DNA of 64,000 bases from Rattus norvegicus (GCF_036323735.1 NC_086020.1:91150210-91214209); one strand, 5' to 3'; shown: positions 1 through 12,500, counted from the first letter of the stretch. Translations and numbers: made by a program. Notes: generated from the sequence alone by a model not told the origin.

Positions 1-1092
1 AGTTCTGATCCCTTTCCTGGGTTTTATTATCTTCAAGGTTGTCTCCTTTTGTGAATTCTTTATTGTCTCTATTTCGATTTTTAGATCCTGGATGTTTTTT
101 GTCAATTCCCTCACCCGTTTAGTTGTATTTTCCTGCAATTTTTTAAGGGATTATTGTGTTTCCTTTTAAGGGAGTCTACCTGTTTACCTGTATTCTCTAT
201 TTCTTTAAGAGAGTTATTTTTGTCTTTCCTAAAGTCCTTTATTTTCATCTTGAGATGAGGTTTTTAAATACAAATCTTGCTTTTCTGGTTCGGTGGCATA
301 TCGAGGACTTACTGTAGTGGGAGAACTGTGTTCTGATGATGCCAATTAGCCTTGGTCTCTGTTGCTTATGTTCTTGCACTTGCTTCTTGCCCTCTGGTTA
401 TCTCCAGTGTTATCTTCCCTTGCTGTCTCTAACTGCAGCCAGTCCTGCTTGTGATCCTCATTGTATCTAAATTCCTCAGAGTCCATCTGTCTCTGTGCAA
501 CTATGATTCTGGGATCCTGCGATCCTGAGATTCTTGTTGGGTCTGATCTTTTGTGTGTAGAGCTTCCTCTGAGATCTTGTGGTCCTGGGCATTTCAGAGC
601 ACCTCTGATCTTGGGCATGTTAGAGCACCTGGATTCCGGCTTCTTCTGGGTTGTGGTACTTGGTGCAGAGCCTGTGCCCAAGGTCTGCTCAAGGCCCTGG
701 CTCAGACTGAAAGAAATCCATGCCCCTTGTTGTGTGGGGGTTCCTGCATGCCTGGATCATGGTAACTCCAGGTGGTGGGGTGGGTATTGGGCCAGATGTT
801 GTGGCTTCTCCTGTGATCCTGGTTGTTTAGAGCACCTGGGAGTCAGGCTACCTTTGGGTATTGTAGGAGTGGGTTCATAGTCATTGCCCAAGGTCTTCTA
901 GGGCACTTGTTCAGACTGGAAGTTCGGAACCCATACCACTGGCTGGTCCCAGGGGTCCCAGTTATTCCCGGAGTAGTTGTTGTGCCCTCCTCATCTCTGA
1001 TCCTGAGTGTGTTAAAGCACCTGGGAGTTTTGCTTTCTCTTGGAGTTGTGGGACTGGGTACAGAGCCAGAGCTCAAGGTCTTCTCCATACTT
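1..1092 (-). mobile_element. Old L1, 5' end (ORF1 start plus 5' UTR), antisense
   Basis: The left ~260 bases read as the antisense of the start of L1 ORF1: they parallel the old L1 at 43.2-43.5 kb, with the same runs about Ttctttattgt, cctgtagttctttaaggg and ctttaaagtcctt. From about 300 to 1092 the sequence is L1 5' UTR, sharing the gatgatgccaa...ttgcttatgtt block seen near 43.53 kb. No long intact frame remains and the copy is clearly older than those at 12.8 and 60.5 kb. Its 3' part lies outside the window. The plus-strand open frames here (for example 461-880) are incidental frames in GC-richer 5' UTR. The right boundary near 1092, where AT-rich unique DNA begins, is approximate. Confidence 0.75.
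622..1092 (-). repeat. Tandem promoter monomers in old L1 5' UTR
   Basis: The block starting agagcacctgg recurs at 622 and 829, and as aaagcacctggg at 1014, giving periods of 207 and 185 bases. Each unit also carries a later tgcccaaggtct / gctcaaggtct block (about 669, 886 and 1069). This fits the known organisation of rodent L1 promoters as tandem monomers. The units are diverged, and the last one is incomplete at the insertion's 5' edge. Confidence 0.7.
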
Positions 1093-4000
1093 ACAGATTT
1101 TAATGAAAATATTTATTTTTAAAACTCACAATGTTTCTTCTCCTAACTCCTTTCTTGTACTCCAAATTAGGTGCTGCTTTTTTTTACCAGTTAGGTTTGA
1201 AATTCAGAGCTAATTGGAAATTAAATTTCAAGACATTCTACTTCAGTGGTATATAACATGCCTGCAGCTGTCCCTACATGTCCAAGTATTTGTGTAAACT
1301 TAACAGCTCATGTTACTATATAGTTACTACTAAAGAGCATAACTTCTTCTACTAAGTTCTACTAAAGAACTTGCACTTCCATTTCAAGACTTTGTATTTG
1401 TACTTCCTCAGCATCCTGTGCATGATAATTTTAATTTCTGTTCATGTCCAGAGTTATTCTTATCAAAGTATAAAAGCTTTTACTATAATTTTACAGAAAA
1501 TAAAGTGAAAAACCTCTTATGGAGAGTATTACAGATACTTTCCTATCCTCTGCTCATTTTAGAGCAAAGTTCCTTCTTACCTTAAGTTAAAAAGTACATG
1601 TACATGGAATGTTAGTAATCATTTGTATCATCTTGCCGACAGAAGTATGAAAACACATGCACAAGCAATGACATATGTATAGTATTCTACTTCCCTGCTA
1701 AATTTCCTAATTTTTTAATCTATATCAAAACAAAACCCAATGTCTTTAATTTAAACTGACTCCATGATGTTACTAATAGGTGTTTTTTGCCCATTCCCTG
1801 ACTTGCTGACTTATTTTCCACTGGTCACACAGATATCTTGATGTTATTAAATATAGCAGACACTTGAGGGCTTTTTATTTTGGCTGTCTTTATTTTCAAA
1901 GGTCATCCTTAGATATCGCCATGATTCAGGCATCTTCAATTCTTCCTGATCTTTGTTGAATGATACATTATTGAAATGGTCTTTCTTTCCTGAATACTGA
2001 ATATTCTCCTGAAAATGGAACATCATGTACCTTTCACAGTGCTGTGACTTTCTTGGATACATACTGTTTGGTTCTCCTGTCTAGTTTATGAAAGTAGAAA
2101 TTTTGCTCACTTTTACTTTAGAGGTACTGGATGCATAGGCACAGTCTATAAATACATTTTTAAAGAATACAGAAATATAGAAGAAAATTTCGGCATTCTT
2201 TGTGAATGATGTTGCCAAGCTTATAAGACTCTAGTTCTCATTGGACAGCAGAGCTATAGAATAATAAAGAGAAGCTGCCATAAACATGCTGGGGAAAGGG
2301 TGTTGTCAGAGCCAGCTTTTGAAATGTGGAACTCTGTTCTAATAGCTGAATATTTGCCACATTCCAGCAATAGTGATTTCTGTTGTCAACTACTTGATTA
2401 TATATTTAGAAGCCATTTAGAAAATTAATCAAACTGGAACTTGTTATATACTCCAAATCTGGAATGGATTGTTTTAAAAATCATGTTTGTATACTAGAAA
2501 CACTAATTGTGATGTGTATCCAATTTATTCAGATAGCATTGAGTGTTCCTACGTGGCTGCCTCTCCAGCGAGATGTTTAAAAAGCTAATAATTAATTTAT
2601 TTAATTTTCATTATCCAACTTTTTGTTTTGCCTTCCTGTTAAAGGACAATAACCAATTAGAAACATACAAGACATAAAATAATGAAAGGCAGTTTAGATA
2701 TTTATACATGCAATAAATAATATATTTTTGGCATATTTTCTAATGTCCCAAAATTTAAAAATAAAGACAGAGTTATAATACTGTTCAAAATATAAGTTAC
2801 TCTTTGTTCTGTATGCACATGCAGATACAAATGAGATAATAAAATATACCATAAACATCAATAGACACACACATACAAATACAGACACACACACACACAC
2901 ATACACACACAAATACCAGAAAAGGCAAAATACTGTGTTCCCCAGGATGAACAACCAAATATACACTAAATGCAAAGGTAAACCATAAATAATATTAAGA
3001 AATAAGAAAGTACAAAATATACTGTAAAATGTCAGATGAAGAACTAATACAAAATATTACACCAAAATCAAATTATTCCATAATTCTGTACAAATATTTT
3101 CTCTAAACATCAAGAACTCAGTGTGTGTCATCTAACCTCTCTGGAACAAAAATTAGTTGTTCAAACAAAAACTCAGCTGCTAAAGGAGTTATAATAATTG
3201 ATAAGCCATTGTTTCTAAATGACAGTGTATTACTAAAATATTTCTGTACAGTAATTGTAATGAAGAGATCAGAGTGGAATAAATAAAAACAACATGTGAA
3301 GTGAGTTGTACTCTGAGAAGTATGTCATTATGCCATGTGCAAATTAATTCTATAATTCAACATTTTCATAGAATAAATGAAATATAATTTGTATTCTATA
3401 TGACAAATCTCATACTATACAGTTGTATATTCTGAATGTATTTACAATTATCAAGTTAAATGTGAAAAGATTTTGGACTAAACTATCCCATAGATATGCA
3501 TGCACTGACACATTAGCTTTTTTCAGATCCAGTTATGATAGTATTGATATTTTCTGCTTTTTATGATTCTGAAAATATTAGCTTTAACAAGTAGAACAGA
3601 AAAGCTTAAAGCATATTAACAAATAAAACAAATTATCATCTTCATAATACTTTTATAATTAGAAATCAAAATTAGAACCACAATGACTTTCTGACCCTTC
3701 TTCAATTATGGTAACTTTCATAAAGATTTTTTTTTCCAAAATGGCATTCTCAGTTGAGCCCTTTATAGCACAAAAATAGCGATATGCTATTTGTATTGGT
3801 TATTTTCCTTAGTATTCTATCCAGATTCCCTGACCTTCTACAATCTCTAACTTCTCTTTTTACTGAATGAATAATTTCTACTAAGTCTATCTGATATGTT
3901 ATTCCATGAGTTCTGATTAAAGGTATATGCATGTAATGTTGGTATGTTTTACTTGGGGCAGTGGTTTTATAGATTGGAGACTATGTAACTTTTTCCTATT

Positions 4001-4911
4001 CTTTACACAATCATATCTAATTGACATCAATTTTCAATAGTAAAATTTGATGCAGAATGTCATTTGATTTTTGGAGATTTCTTTTTATGAAAACTCATAA
4101 CCTAATTTAAGAATTCCAAGTAGTTAATTGCTATCATGATTTTCTGTTTCTTCTGTTATGTTTACTGTGATTAAAAATTTTTGCCAAGTAAAAATGATTT
4201 ATTTCACACATCATTTTTAAATTGATTAGCAAAATTAATTTATGATGTACTTGGGAACTCTATCGATTTTAAAAGTTAAAGTACTTCCTCCTTTCCTATC
4301 CCAGTATCTACAAGAGTCACTTTTCTCAACTTCTCTTTATAAGTCTCCTATAAGCTTATCAATCTTTGGTTACAATGTATCAAACAAGTAGGATATATTG
4401 ACAGGCAAAAGCTAAATCCAGAAATTGTAACTGAATCCATTCATCTGAAATCTAGCCTTTGCAGATTTCATGTTATAAAAATATTACACAAATGTTTTAG
4501 TTGATATTTATATACAAAAATAACTTAGGAAGAAAATGCTTGCCAAGTTTAATACTTAATCAGTTGTATTAAAGTATATTCTTGACTTCTTTCTTAAATC
4601 AGGCAGTTTACTAGTATATTCTTAATTCAACAAGTATATACATAATAATAATATTTAAGGAAAATGTTCTAAATTTGAATTTTCCATTAACACATTAGCC
4701 CCTAATTTCTTTCTACTCTGTGTACACGTTCATCATCCTTCCTTAATGCTATTGAAAATGTACAGTTGCCTAAATATTTATTAAATTTCCCTTTAAAATA
4801 GCAGAATAATTTTCAAAATGACATGAAACTTATATCTGACTCACTGAGAGGAGAATTGTACTCCTAGAAGTCACGGTCCTTCCATTTTACTATTTATTTT
4901 CTCCCTCTAAT
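1093..4911. other. Unique AT-rich intergenic DNA
   Basis: I see no gene and no recognisable interspersed repeat, apart from a CA-rich microsatellite at 2864-2912. Frames of 60-93 codons here lack domains and use AT-rich random-looking composition. Confidence 0.6.
2864..2912. repeat. Interrupted (CA)n microsatellite
   Basis: Runs of CA interrupted by TA and AAAT units. The antisense frame through it gives a meaningless valine/cysteine-rich peptide. Confidence 0.85.
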
Positions 4912-4920
4912 CACAATTTT

Positions 4921-5011
4921 TTTCTTTTCTTTTTTTCGGAGCTGGGGACTGAACCCAGGGGCTTGTGCTTGCTAGGCAAGTGCTCTACCACTGAGCTAAA
5001 TCCCCAACCCC
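4921..5011 (-). mobile_element. ID SINE (tRNA-Ala/BC1-derived) with target-site duplication
   Basis: On the minus strand this reads ggggttggggatttagctc, then the box A-like gtagagcacttgcctagc, then the box B-like gggttcagtccccagctcc, and ends in an A-rich tail (T-rich at 4921-4937 on plus). This is the hallmark ID element of rodents, amplified especially in rat from BC1 RNA. It is flanked by the perfect 9-base duplication CACAATTTT at 4912-4920 and 5012-5020, showing L1-mediated insertion. It matches the ID consensus closely, so it is fairly young. Confidence 0.95.
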
Positions 5012-5020
5012 CACAATTTT

Positions 5021-6239
5021 AAAATAAACTTTCCTCTTTATTTTCATTTCTCAGTTCTACATTTCTTTATTATATCCAGTGATTTTAAACATTTATGTAA
5101 ATATGTAAGTATATATATATATTTATATAAATATGTAAGTATAAATAGATACAAATGCTGGCATCTTGTCCTTTCCTATTAGTTCTTGTTAAAAAGTAGT
5201 CTTTCTCTTAATCTGTTTACCCAACATTCCAGGTCTGTTTCTATCTTGTTAATTACAGATTGTACAAAGCAATTTATAGTCTGTTATGCTGAAATGGAAT
5301 AATCTCTAGAAGACTTTCTTCCAATGAGATGAGCACAGAATTATAAAATATATGAATAATGACACTTGTATTGTAGGAGTAGGAGTGCTGCACTTTTTAT
5401 ATGATTCCTCTAAGCAAGTCTAAAGTGAAGGTCATTTCTTCAAGTAATCTACCATTCTAGTAGGCTCTTCAGACATTTTGAAAGGGTCAACTGAAAGGGG
5501 AGTAATAAAAACACATCAGGTTCTTTTGCCTTAGGCAATAAACAATGTCACGTGGAAAACTATATATTTTACAATGAACTGAAGCCAAGGAGGAGCACAT
5601 GAGAGCCTTTGAGATTGAGGCCTAGCTACAGAGAGAAGCTGGCACGAAATTTTAAGCACTATAAACAAATATAGCAAGCTAAGGATCAGATGAGAAAGCA
5701 GTTTACTTTTGTAAATTGAGCTTCTTGTAAAGGAAAATAGAAAGTATGAAAACCCAGACAGGAGATGCTAGAATCTTGTATGCAATATAAAAATGAAAAA
5801 ATGCTAAAATTATGTATTTAGGTCATAGGACTGAAGAAGTATCTCAGATTTTGAAACCAGGAATTCTGTGTTTAGGTTATTTCTCTGCATAATGAGAAAT
5901 TTCTGGGAAATAAATAATGAACAGTAGCAAAATTGTGGTTTACCAAATAAAACAAGGAAGAGCATAATTTTAAACTCTTGGAATATTTGAACATTTCTGA
6001 AAGCAAAGGCTTGTGGAAATTTTCAAAACTATTAACATTCTTTTCTGTTTATATCTATCCATAGCTTAGACAAAGAAAAGTAACAATACAGTTAATAAGA
6101 ATTATCTTTACAATATTGTCTGCAAATCTCTATGTTAGTTTTATGTGTGTACATCAACATAGAAAACATATGTTTATTATATATTCATAAGTATGTGATC
6201 AATATAGAGAATATGCCAGTGTTTTCATCTATTTAATTG
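5021..6239. other. Unique AT-rich intergenic DNA
   Basis: No gene or clear repeat seen. It contains a short (TA)n run at 5109-5130 that lies between two copies of aaatatgtaagtata. Confidence 0.55.
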
Positions 6240-6372
6240 TTTATTATTTATTTTGGGTCTTGATGTTGAGACATAGATATACTCTGCATCACACATGGCT
6301 TGGGAACTTACAGTCCTCTTGTCAGAATCTTTAGTGCTGGGATTGCAGAAATGTATCAGGTGGGGCTAACTA
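6240..6372 (-). mobile_element. Degenerate B1-like SINE, antisense
   Basis: The order ttttgggtcttgat...gagacatag...tgggaactta...agtgctgggattgcag follows antisense B1 (the gagacagggtctc, ctggaactca and gtgctgggattaaagg blocks). It is strongly diverged, so this is an old copy with approximate edges. Confidence 0.5.
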
Positions 6373-6481
6373 CTATTCACAATACAATCATTTCAGACAA
6401 TTAAAGAGGGTTTATATGGAAAAATAGTAAGAAATTATTCTGATTCCAGTTGAATACATTTATTGATTTTTAAAAAGTTAG

Positions 6482-6679
6482 TGGATATTAGCCAAGAAGC
6501 TCAAATTACCCAAAATGCAATCCATAGACCACAGGAAGCTCAAGAAGAAGGATGACGAAAATGCGGATGATCCCACTCCTTCTTGAAAGGGGGAAAAATA
6601 TCCATAGGAGGGGATATGGAGGCAAAGTTTATAGCAGCAACTTAAGGAATGGCCATTCAGAGCCTGACCCACATGTGGC

Positions 6680-6753
<74 letters not shown>

Positions 6754-7265
6754 ACCAAAACTAGATAAATTGAAGAAGCTAAAAAAATGCATGCTGAAAG
6801 GGACCTGATATAGATCTCTCCTGAAAGACACTTCCAGAGCATGTCCAGTACAGAGGTCAATGCTAGCAGCAAACTACCGAACTGAGAATAGGATCCCCTC
6901 TTGGGGAATTAGAGGAAGGATTGAAAGAGTTGAAGGAGCTTGCAACCCCATAAAAACAACAATGCCAACCCACCAGAACTTCCAGGGTCTAAACCACTAC
7001 TGAAAGCCTATACGTGGACTGACCCAGAGCTCCAACTGCATATGGAGCAGATAATAGCCTTGTTGGGGCATCAGGGGAAGGGGAAGCCCTTGGTCCTGCC
7101 AAGGTTGGACTCCCAGTGTAGGGGAATATGAGGGGGGGCAATAAAGGGGATGTATAGGGGGGAAATACCTATATGGGGGAGGGGGAAGAGGTGGCTTATG
7201 GACAGGAAACTGGGAAGGGGATTAATGTTTGAAATGTAAGTAAAGAAATATTCTAATAAATTTTT
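6482..7265 (+). mobile_element. 5'-truncated L1 3' end (3' UTR) with TSD
   Basis: Begins at the ORF2 stop region (tggatattagcc) and runs through the L1 3' UTR, in the same block order as the young L1 3' UTR at 12.8-13.45 kb, which is antisense: cattcagagcctgaccc, ccacatgtggccc, gagacac..., aaactac..gaactgagaa, ccagggtctaa, ggggaagccc. It ends in the purine-rich tract and aataaatt + T/A-rich tail. A near-match duplication (ttttaaaaagttag at 6468-6481; ttttaaaaacgttag at 7266-7280) flanks it. It is more diverged than the young rat L1 copies. Its only long frames are low-complexity Tyr/Ile dipeptides through the (TA)n expansion. Confidence 0.8.
6682..6751. repeat. (TA)35 microsatellite inside L1 3' UTR
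   Basis: Pure AT dinucleotides. They sit exactly where the intact young L1 3' UTR has the short segment catacatatacag between ...tgtggccc and ccacc, so the tract grew from an L1-internal seed. Confidence 0.95.
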
Positions 7266-7280
7266 TTTTAAAAACGTTAG

Positions 7281-8139
7281 GGATTCTGTTTTGGAAAAAA
7301 ATGAGTTGAATTTCCATTCTCTAGAACTATATAGAGTATTAAATGGAGGCACCTCATAACTAATTGTTATGAGAAAAGAAAAATAGTACAAATACTAAGA
7401 AAGTAGTGGGAATTACATATGTCATTGTGTTATGTGAAATTATTAATACTTAACTGTACCGACTCATGACTAAAGTTTTATGTCTCAGACTATGAAAATA
7501 TAAGGTATCGATAATAAAGTCAAGATTAAATTAGAAAAGATTAAATCTTTAATTATCCGCTCTATAAACTTGAATGACTTCATGACCTAGAGTCTATAGG
7601 TATAAAATATACATGACAGAATATTAGAAAACTAATATTTTTTAGAAACTTGAAAAATAGTTTTTGAAAATTTTTGATATTACATTCTTATCTCTACCCA
7701 TACTTGAAAGAGAATATAGTTGTAACACTACACACATTAAGTGCTTTATCCAAATGTGTTAAAGTATTGGATCTATATAAATTATTTTAACAAATAATAT
7801 TATGTTCTCTCAATAACAACTTGCACAAGAGACGTGACTTGGCTCAGATCAAGTACAATGGAGTGAACACCCTGAAGAATATCAATGTTTGTAGATTTAG
7901 AACATAAAGCAGCAACTCAGCAGCCAAAATGACCACACAAGACCCCTACACTATCAGGGCTGCTACCATGTAGAAAAGTGTGAAAGTTGTGAAAGAGTCA
8001 TGAGCTTACTAGGATCACAAATTCCCACGAGGCTCTTCCTATCTTAGACACTCCAACTGTTACTGTGCAAAGTTAAATATTTAGATGAGGGGAGAGGTTG
8101 TTGAAGATTTCTTTAAATCTCCCAGATTTTCTGGTGGTA
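7281..8139. other. Unique AT-rich DNA
   Basis: No gene or recognisable repeat seen. Confidence 0.5.
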
Positions 8140-8342
8140 TTTCTTTCTTTAACTGTACCCTTCAGTGTTTCTTTCTTTGTTTCTTCCTTTATTCCTCTTT
8201 CTTTCTTCCTTTTTTTTTTCTATTATTTCACTAAACAAAGTCTCCCTTCACAGTACTACTAGTTCTGTAAGTTTATGGACCAATCTAGTCTAGAACTCAT
8301 AGAGTTGTGCTGAATGAGTGCTTGAATTAAAGACATGCCATT
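8140..8342 (-). mobile_element. Degenerate B1-like SINE, antisense, with CT-rich tail
   Basis: A CT/T-rich stretch (about 8140-8220) precedes tctagaactcatag...gagtgcttgaattaaagacatgcca, which follows the antisense B1 order (ctggaactcactctgtag, gagtgctgggattaaaggcatgc). Old and approximate. Confidence 0.45.
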
Positions 8343-8517
8343 TTTTGTTTTTACCTATACTTCAAAAAGAAACACAGTAAACTCAGTAATTAAATCACAT
8401 GAAGATCTTGGACTGATTCATTTGTAACATTTTCCTCTACTCTTCCCAGATTTTAATTTGCTTGAAAATTCACAAAAAAATGTAATGTAACATTGTTTCA
8501 TCACTTTACACTCTTTA

Positions 8518-8612
8518 ATACAAAGTCATATACATACATGGACACACACATACATAGATATGCACACAAAAAGACAGGCATATAAACACATGCACATACA
8601 CAAAAACACACA
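8518..8612. repeat. Degenerate CA/CATA-rich stretch
   Basis: Irregular acacac/catacata units with many interruptions. The antisense Cys/Val-rich frames through it are low-complexity artefacts. Confidence 0.6.
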
Positions 8613-8751
8613 TACCTATTCTTGCTACAAAATAAGATTCCACTGTGATCTCGTGACATAAACATAAGTACTGAGCATAACAGTAGGTATGAAAGCTCTC
8701 CATCTGAAAGTCTCAAGGGCGAGAAGAAAGAATTTAAAAATCAGAGAAATG

Positions 8752-9006
8752 AGACCCGGTGAGAGAGAGACCCAACCGCCTGGTCAGGTGGGCACTCCTG
8801 AGGCTGCAGAGCGGAAGAGACCACCAACTCTGCTCACCCCTGCCCACATCCCTGGCCCAAGAGGAAACTGTATAAGGCCTCTGGGAGGGGAACACCCATA
8901 AGGAAGGGGAGGGGGGAGGGGAATGTTTGCCCGGAAACCGGGAAAGGGAATAACACTCGAAATGTATATAAGAAATACTCAAGTTAATAAAAAAAACACA
9001 CAAAAA
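8752..9006 (+). mobile_element. Internally deleted mini-L1 (5' UTR joined to 3' UTR) with TSD
   Basis: 8752-8885 is nearly identical to the young L1 5' UTR at 60752-60888 (agacccggtgagagag ... ggcctctggg). It then joins directly to the end of the L1 3' UTR (gaggggaacacccataagg ... caagttaataaaa), followed by an A-rich tail. About 6 kb of L1 (the rest of the 5' UTR, ORF1, ORF2 and most of the 3' UTR) is missing. The join falls in a shared TGGG at 8882-8885. A 16-base perfect duplication, AAAAATCAGAGAAATG, lies at 8736-8751 and 9007-9022. The implied endonuclease site on the minus strand is TTTTT/AAA, the L1 consensus. It therefore inserted as one retrotransposed unit. It encodes nothing. Confidence 0.92.
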
Positions 9007-9022
9007 AAAAATCAGAGAAATG

Positions 9023-12009
9023 TAGAGTGGCATCTAGTTATTTCGTCTAGGCTGGATATAGTGACCATTTTCTTGAAGCATACTAGCTGTAAAGAGATGC
9101 TGTCAACACTGTTCCTATTAATATTGCTTCATTGTTGAGAAATATTTGTGAAACTTAAAAATGATCATAATGCTCAGATCTATAAGGTCTTTATGAGACA
9201 GAAATCTATATGTTCCTCTCTTTGAAGTCACAATTACAACTTGCAAGGAATAAGCCATTATTATGGCAAGACTTTTTAGTCTTATAGGTACTTCTTCTGG
9301 AGCTGGTTTAATGCTTGTATTATGTTATTAAGTTCCCAGAATTCCATGAGAATCTGCATGTAAGATACTAAGGGTCCCTGTCCACAGTTGGTTCTAAATG
9401 GTAAATACAGCTGCCAGAGGCCAATGGCTTGGCAGGATGACCAAGGCAGGACTTGAGGATCGACAGGTTAGAGGATGGAGAAGTAGGAAGCTACCATGCA
9501 AGGGAAGAAATAAGATTCAAGCTTGAGAGCTGCAGAGAGAGCATACTAATCATGGAAAAGCCAGAAAAGAGCAAACCATGCCCCCAAACTGGATCTAGGG
9601 TAGCCAGGATGGAAAATAAGTTTTTAGTAAGTAATAATTCATGAAATCAGAAGGGAGAATGTGCTAGCCCCGTGGATGTTTAGGAATATCCTAGTCATTG
9701 AGCTGACTAAAGCATATTAAATGTAAGGCTGTCCATAAGCCCCTCATTTTCTGATAAAAAATCTTGTTTTTCAATTAGAACTTGCCCCAAGTTTTTTTCT
9801 TGGTTAGTCTATGTACTCTGAATTTTGGGGAAATAGATGTTTTCTCAACTTTCTCCAAGAAGTCACGGAGCATGTAACATCAAGTTTATTTTTCCCAAAC
9901 TTGAAGGATTATAATGGTAAAAGAATCATAACCAAGATAGTGACATTTTAAAATAATTACTTAAAATAAGAGCTAATAATTTATATTTTGAACTTAAAAA
10001 AGCTAATAATGTTATTTGTGTCACTACTGGACAAACAAAATCACATTTTTTTGTTGTTCTTAATTGGTCATATGAAGAATAATATCGAAAATAATATTAT
10101 TACATGAAATAATTTACCACATCCTGTTATATTTTATTATTTTGATAATAAAATAAATTTACAGATTTTAAACAGCAAAGATACATACAGAAGACAGAAA
10201 ATATTTAATACATTAGTAAATTATAAATTAATCTGCGGTTGTTAAAAGTTGGCTAAAACATCCTTTGATAAGTCAGAAATTGTTGTTTTATTTATGTTAG
10301 AAATCACTCCAACATTTTAGACAATATTCAGTGAGGTTTTTCCTCATTTTGTTCATCTCAAATAATGTTGATTTTAGTATGATTGTTTTGATTTCATCTT
10401 TTCCTTTATTAAACATTCGTCTGTAATATAACAATCATTTGTCTGGGTTATCAGAGTTTTGTTCTGGTAATCCAAGGCCAATTGTCATTTTAGCAGGAAC
10501 AATGGTTCTTGACAGAGAAATAAACAGAATCTAACTTGTATACATCAACATTAATCACCATGGTTACATCACTTTAGAAGTCTGTGGAAATGTACTAGAA
10601 GCATATTTTTAATATCTTTTTATTAACTCCATAATGCTCTTTGACATCTGTGTTTGCATTTTCTGTTAAAATGTTGCCAATATCAAGATTGAAAAATAGC
10701 AAAGAGAATGACATCTTGAAATAATTCATATATTTTACATTAAGATTGTGTTACAAAGGAAATGACTAAGAGTTTGAGTAAATATGGCTGTAATTTGTGC
10801 ATCTATTATCCCATGTCCTTTGTTCTCTTGCATATTACCTCTTTCTGTAAACATGCAGTAAATCTACTTACAGAAGTCTGTAATGTTGAATGCAGTGCTT
10901 TTAGAGATTTCCTCAGAATGTGATAAACACTACAAACAATATATTTCCTTCCTGTGAAATGCAATGTATGCAAAATATCCTGAATACTTGTTATAAAGAA
11001 AATAAATTTTAATATTTAAAAAGTATTTTGGTAAATTCTGCCCAGCTTAGTGAGTTCTAGAAGTTCTAATCTGATTGCGATGTTTTGTCTAGGTTATAAA
11101 TAGCTTTTCTTGCTATTTCAAAGCCAATTTTGAATCAAACACAACTGAGCTTATCTGAAAACTATTTAATTATTATTTTTATTTAAATAATTGAAAAATT
11201 CATACTGTTTATTACTATCGTACTCTAAAACAAAAATGTGAATATTCTTACAATAATGTAATATTTTTATTACTCTTTCAATTATGTAATACTCACATTG
11301 GGTAGAATATTGTTATGTTCTGTTGGGAAACATCACTATTAAGGTATCAGTCCCCCATGACCAGATGGCTATCTGAGCTTGGCACCTAGTGGATGATTCT
11401 CTTTCTTAGTGGCTTTTAACTGTTCCTGCTTCTGTCTGGAGAGTGTTCCCAAACACAGGTGACAGGCCTTGTCTGAAATGTGACCTTGCATAGAGAGCTC
11501 TCTGCAGGACTGCATAACTCAGCACACAAGTCCTTTTCTGGCTTCTGCCCAAAAGATACTTAGGTGCTATGATACAACCAATCATCCCTTCCTTCTCACT
11601 TGATTCTATGACCAATTACTGCCTTTGACACATACCCTCTAAGAAGGCCCTTACTTACCCTACCCCTGAAGCAATAAATTAGTCTCATCTTGCTGCAGCA
11701 GTCTCCAAAGTTCATTTTGTCCATATTCACAGCAATCTGAGCCCTGCTCTCCACCTCTGCTCCTTTTGTTTTTTTCAGGCTGGTAGCCATAGTCTTCATA
11801 GAGAAAATGGGACCTACATTCTCCAACAACCATCTTTCATTATCCCTAAACTTCTAAAATGGTTTCTTCATTTTTTTACAAAAGCTATATATTACGTTGT
11901 TGTCTATAGTCACACTATTTGGCAAAAACACACCACCCCAGACCTCTTATTCCTATTTAACTACATCATCATTCCCACCCAAATTTATCTGTCCTCTTTC
12001 ATCATCCTC
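9023..12009. other. Mostly unique DNA; an unassigned repeat-like block at 11.34-11.83 kb
   Basis: 9023-11330 shows nothing recognisable beyond AT-rich DNA. 11336-11830 is less AT-rich and carries open antisense frames of 69 and 77 codons. I cannot match them to any family; an old LTR or other dispersed repeat is possible but unproven. Confidence 0.45.
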
Positions 12010-12500
12010 TTCTCAATCAACATTTTAATTATTCTTTGAAAATTTTACACATTTATTCATTACAGTTGATAATATCCAACTCCTACTCCTCTCAGATCCC
12101 CCCCCAGAACTCTCAAATGCATCTCACTATCAGCATGATGTGCTTTTTTTCATTTATTCACATAGTTATTTTTTAACTAAGTACAATGCTTTCCTATGTG
12201 CATAGGGTGTGGAATTATATACTTGGGATTCGGCAACCTACCAATGGTTACACCCCCATCTATCATACTGGCTTTATCTTATGCAGCCCTTGTGGGGGTA
12301 GGCAGAACTACTATGAGTTCATGTGTGCATCAACAATGTCAGGTCTAGTAAGCACCATTTTCTAAGACTGCCCACCAATCTCAGTATTGGACAATATTTT
12401 CCCTCCTTTTTCTGAAATGTTCCCAGAGAATGGAGGATGGGAATGTAGTTTGATCCAAATGACACATCAATGGATGAGCACTCCCAGTCATTTATTTCCA
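12010..12500 (-). mobile_element. Old rodent L1 3' UTR-like fragment, antisense
   Basis: The block order (gaaaattttacacattt, cagatccccccc, catagggtgtgg, ggcaacctaccaatgg, cttatgcagccc, gagttcatgtgtgca, caatgtcaggtc) resembles a common dispersed rodent sequence I associate with old Lx-type L1 3' regions. The assignment is from memory and the edges are approximate. Confidence 0.4.

Noticed and set aside
461..1122. Open plus-strand frames of 99-139 codons
   Set aside because: They lie antisense in L1 5' UTR monomers; no protein family resemblance.
4921..5011. A tRNA gene
   Set aside because: The tRNA-like A and B boxes belong to an ID SINE with A-tail and target duplication; there is no tRNA 3' half.
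6478..6872. Three frames with long Tyr-Ile repeats
   Set aside because: Translation of a (TA)n tract inside an L1 3' UTR.
8870..8900. Splicing as the origin of the mini-L1
   Set aside because: None of the breakpoint placements allowed by the TGGG microhomology yields GT-AG.
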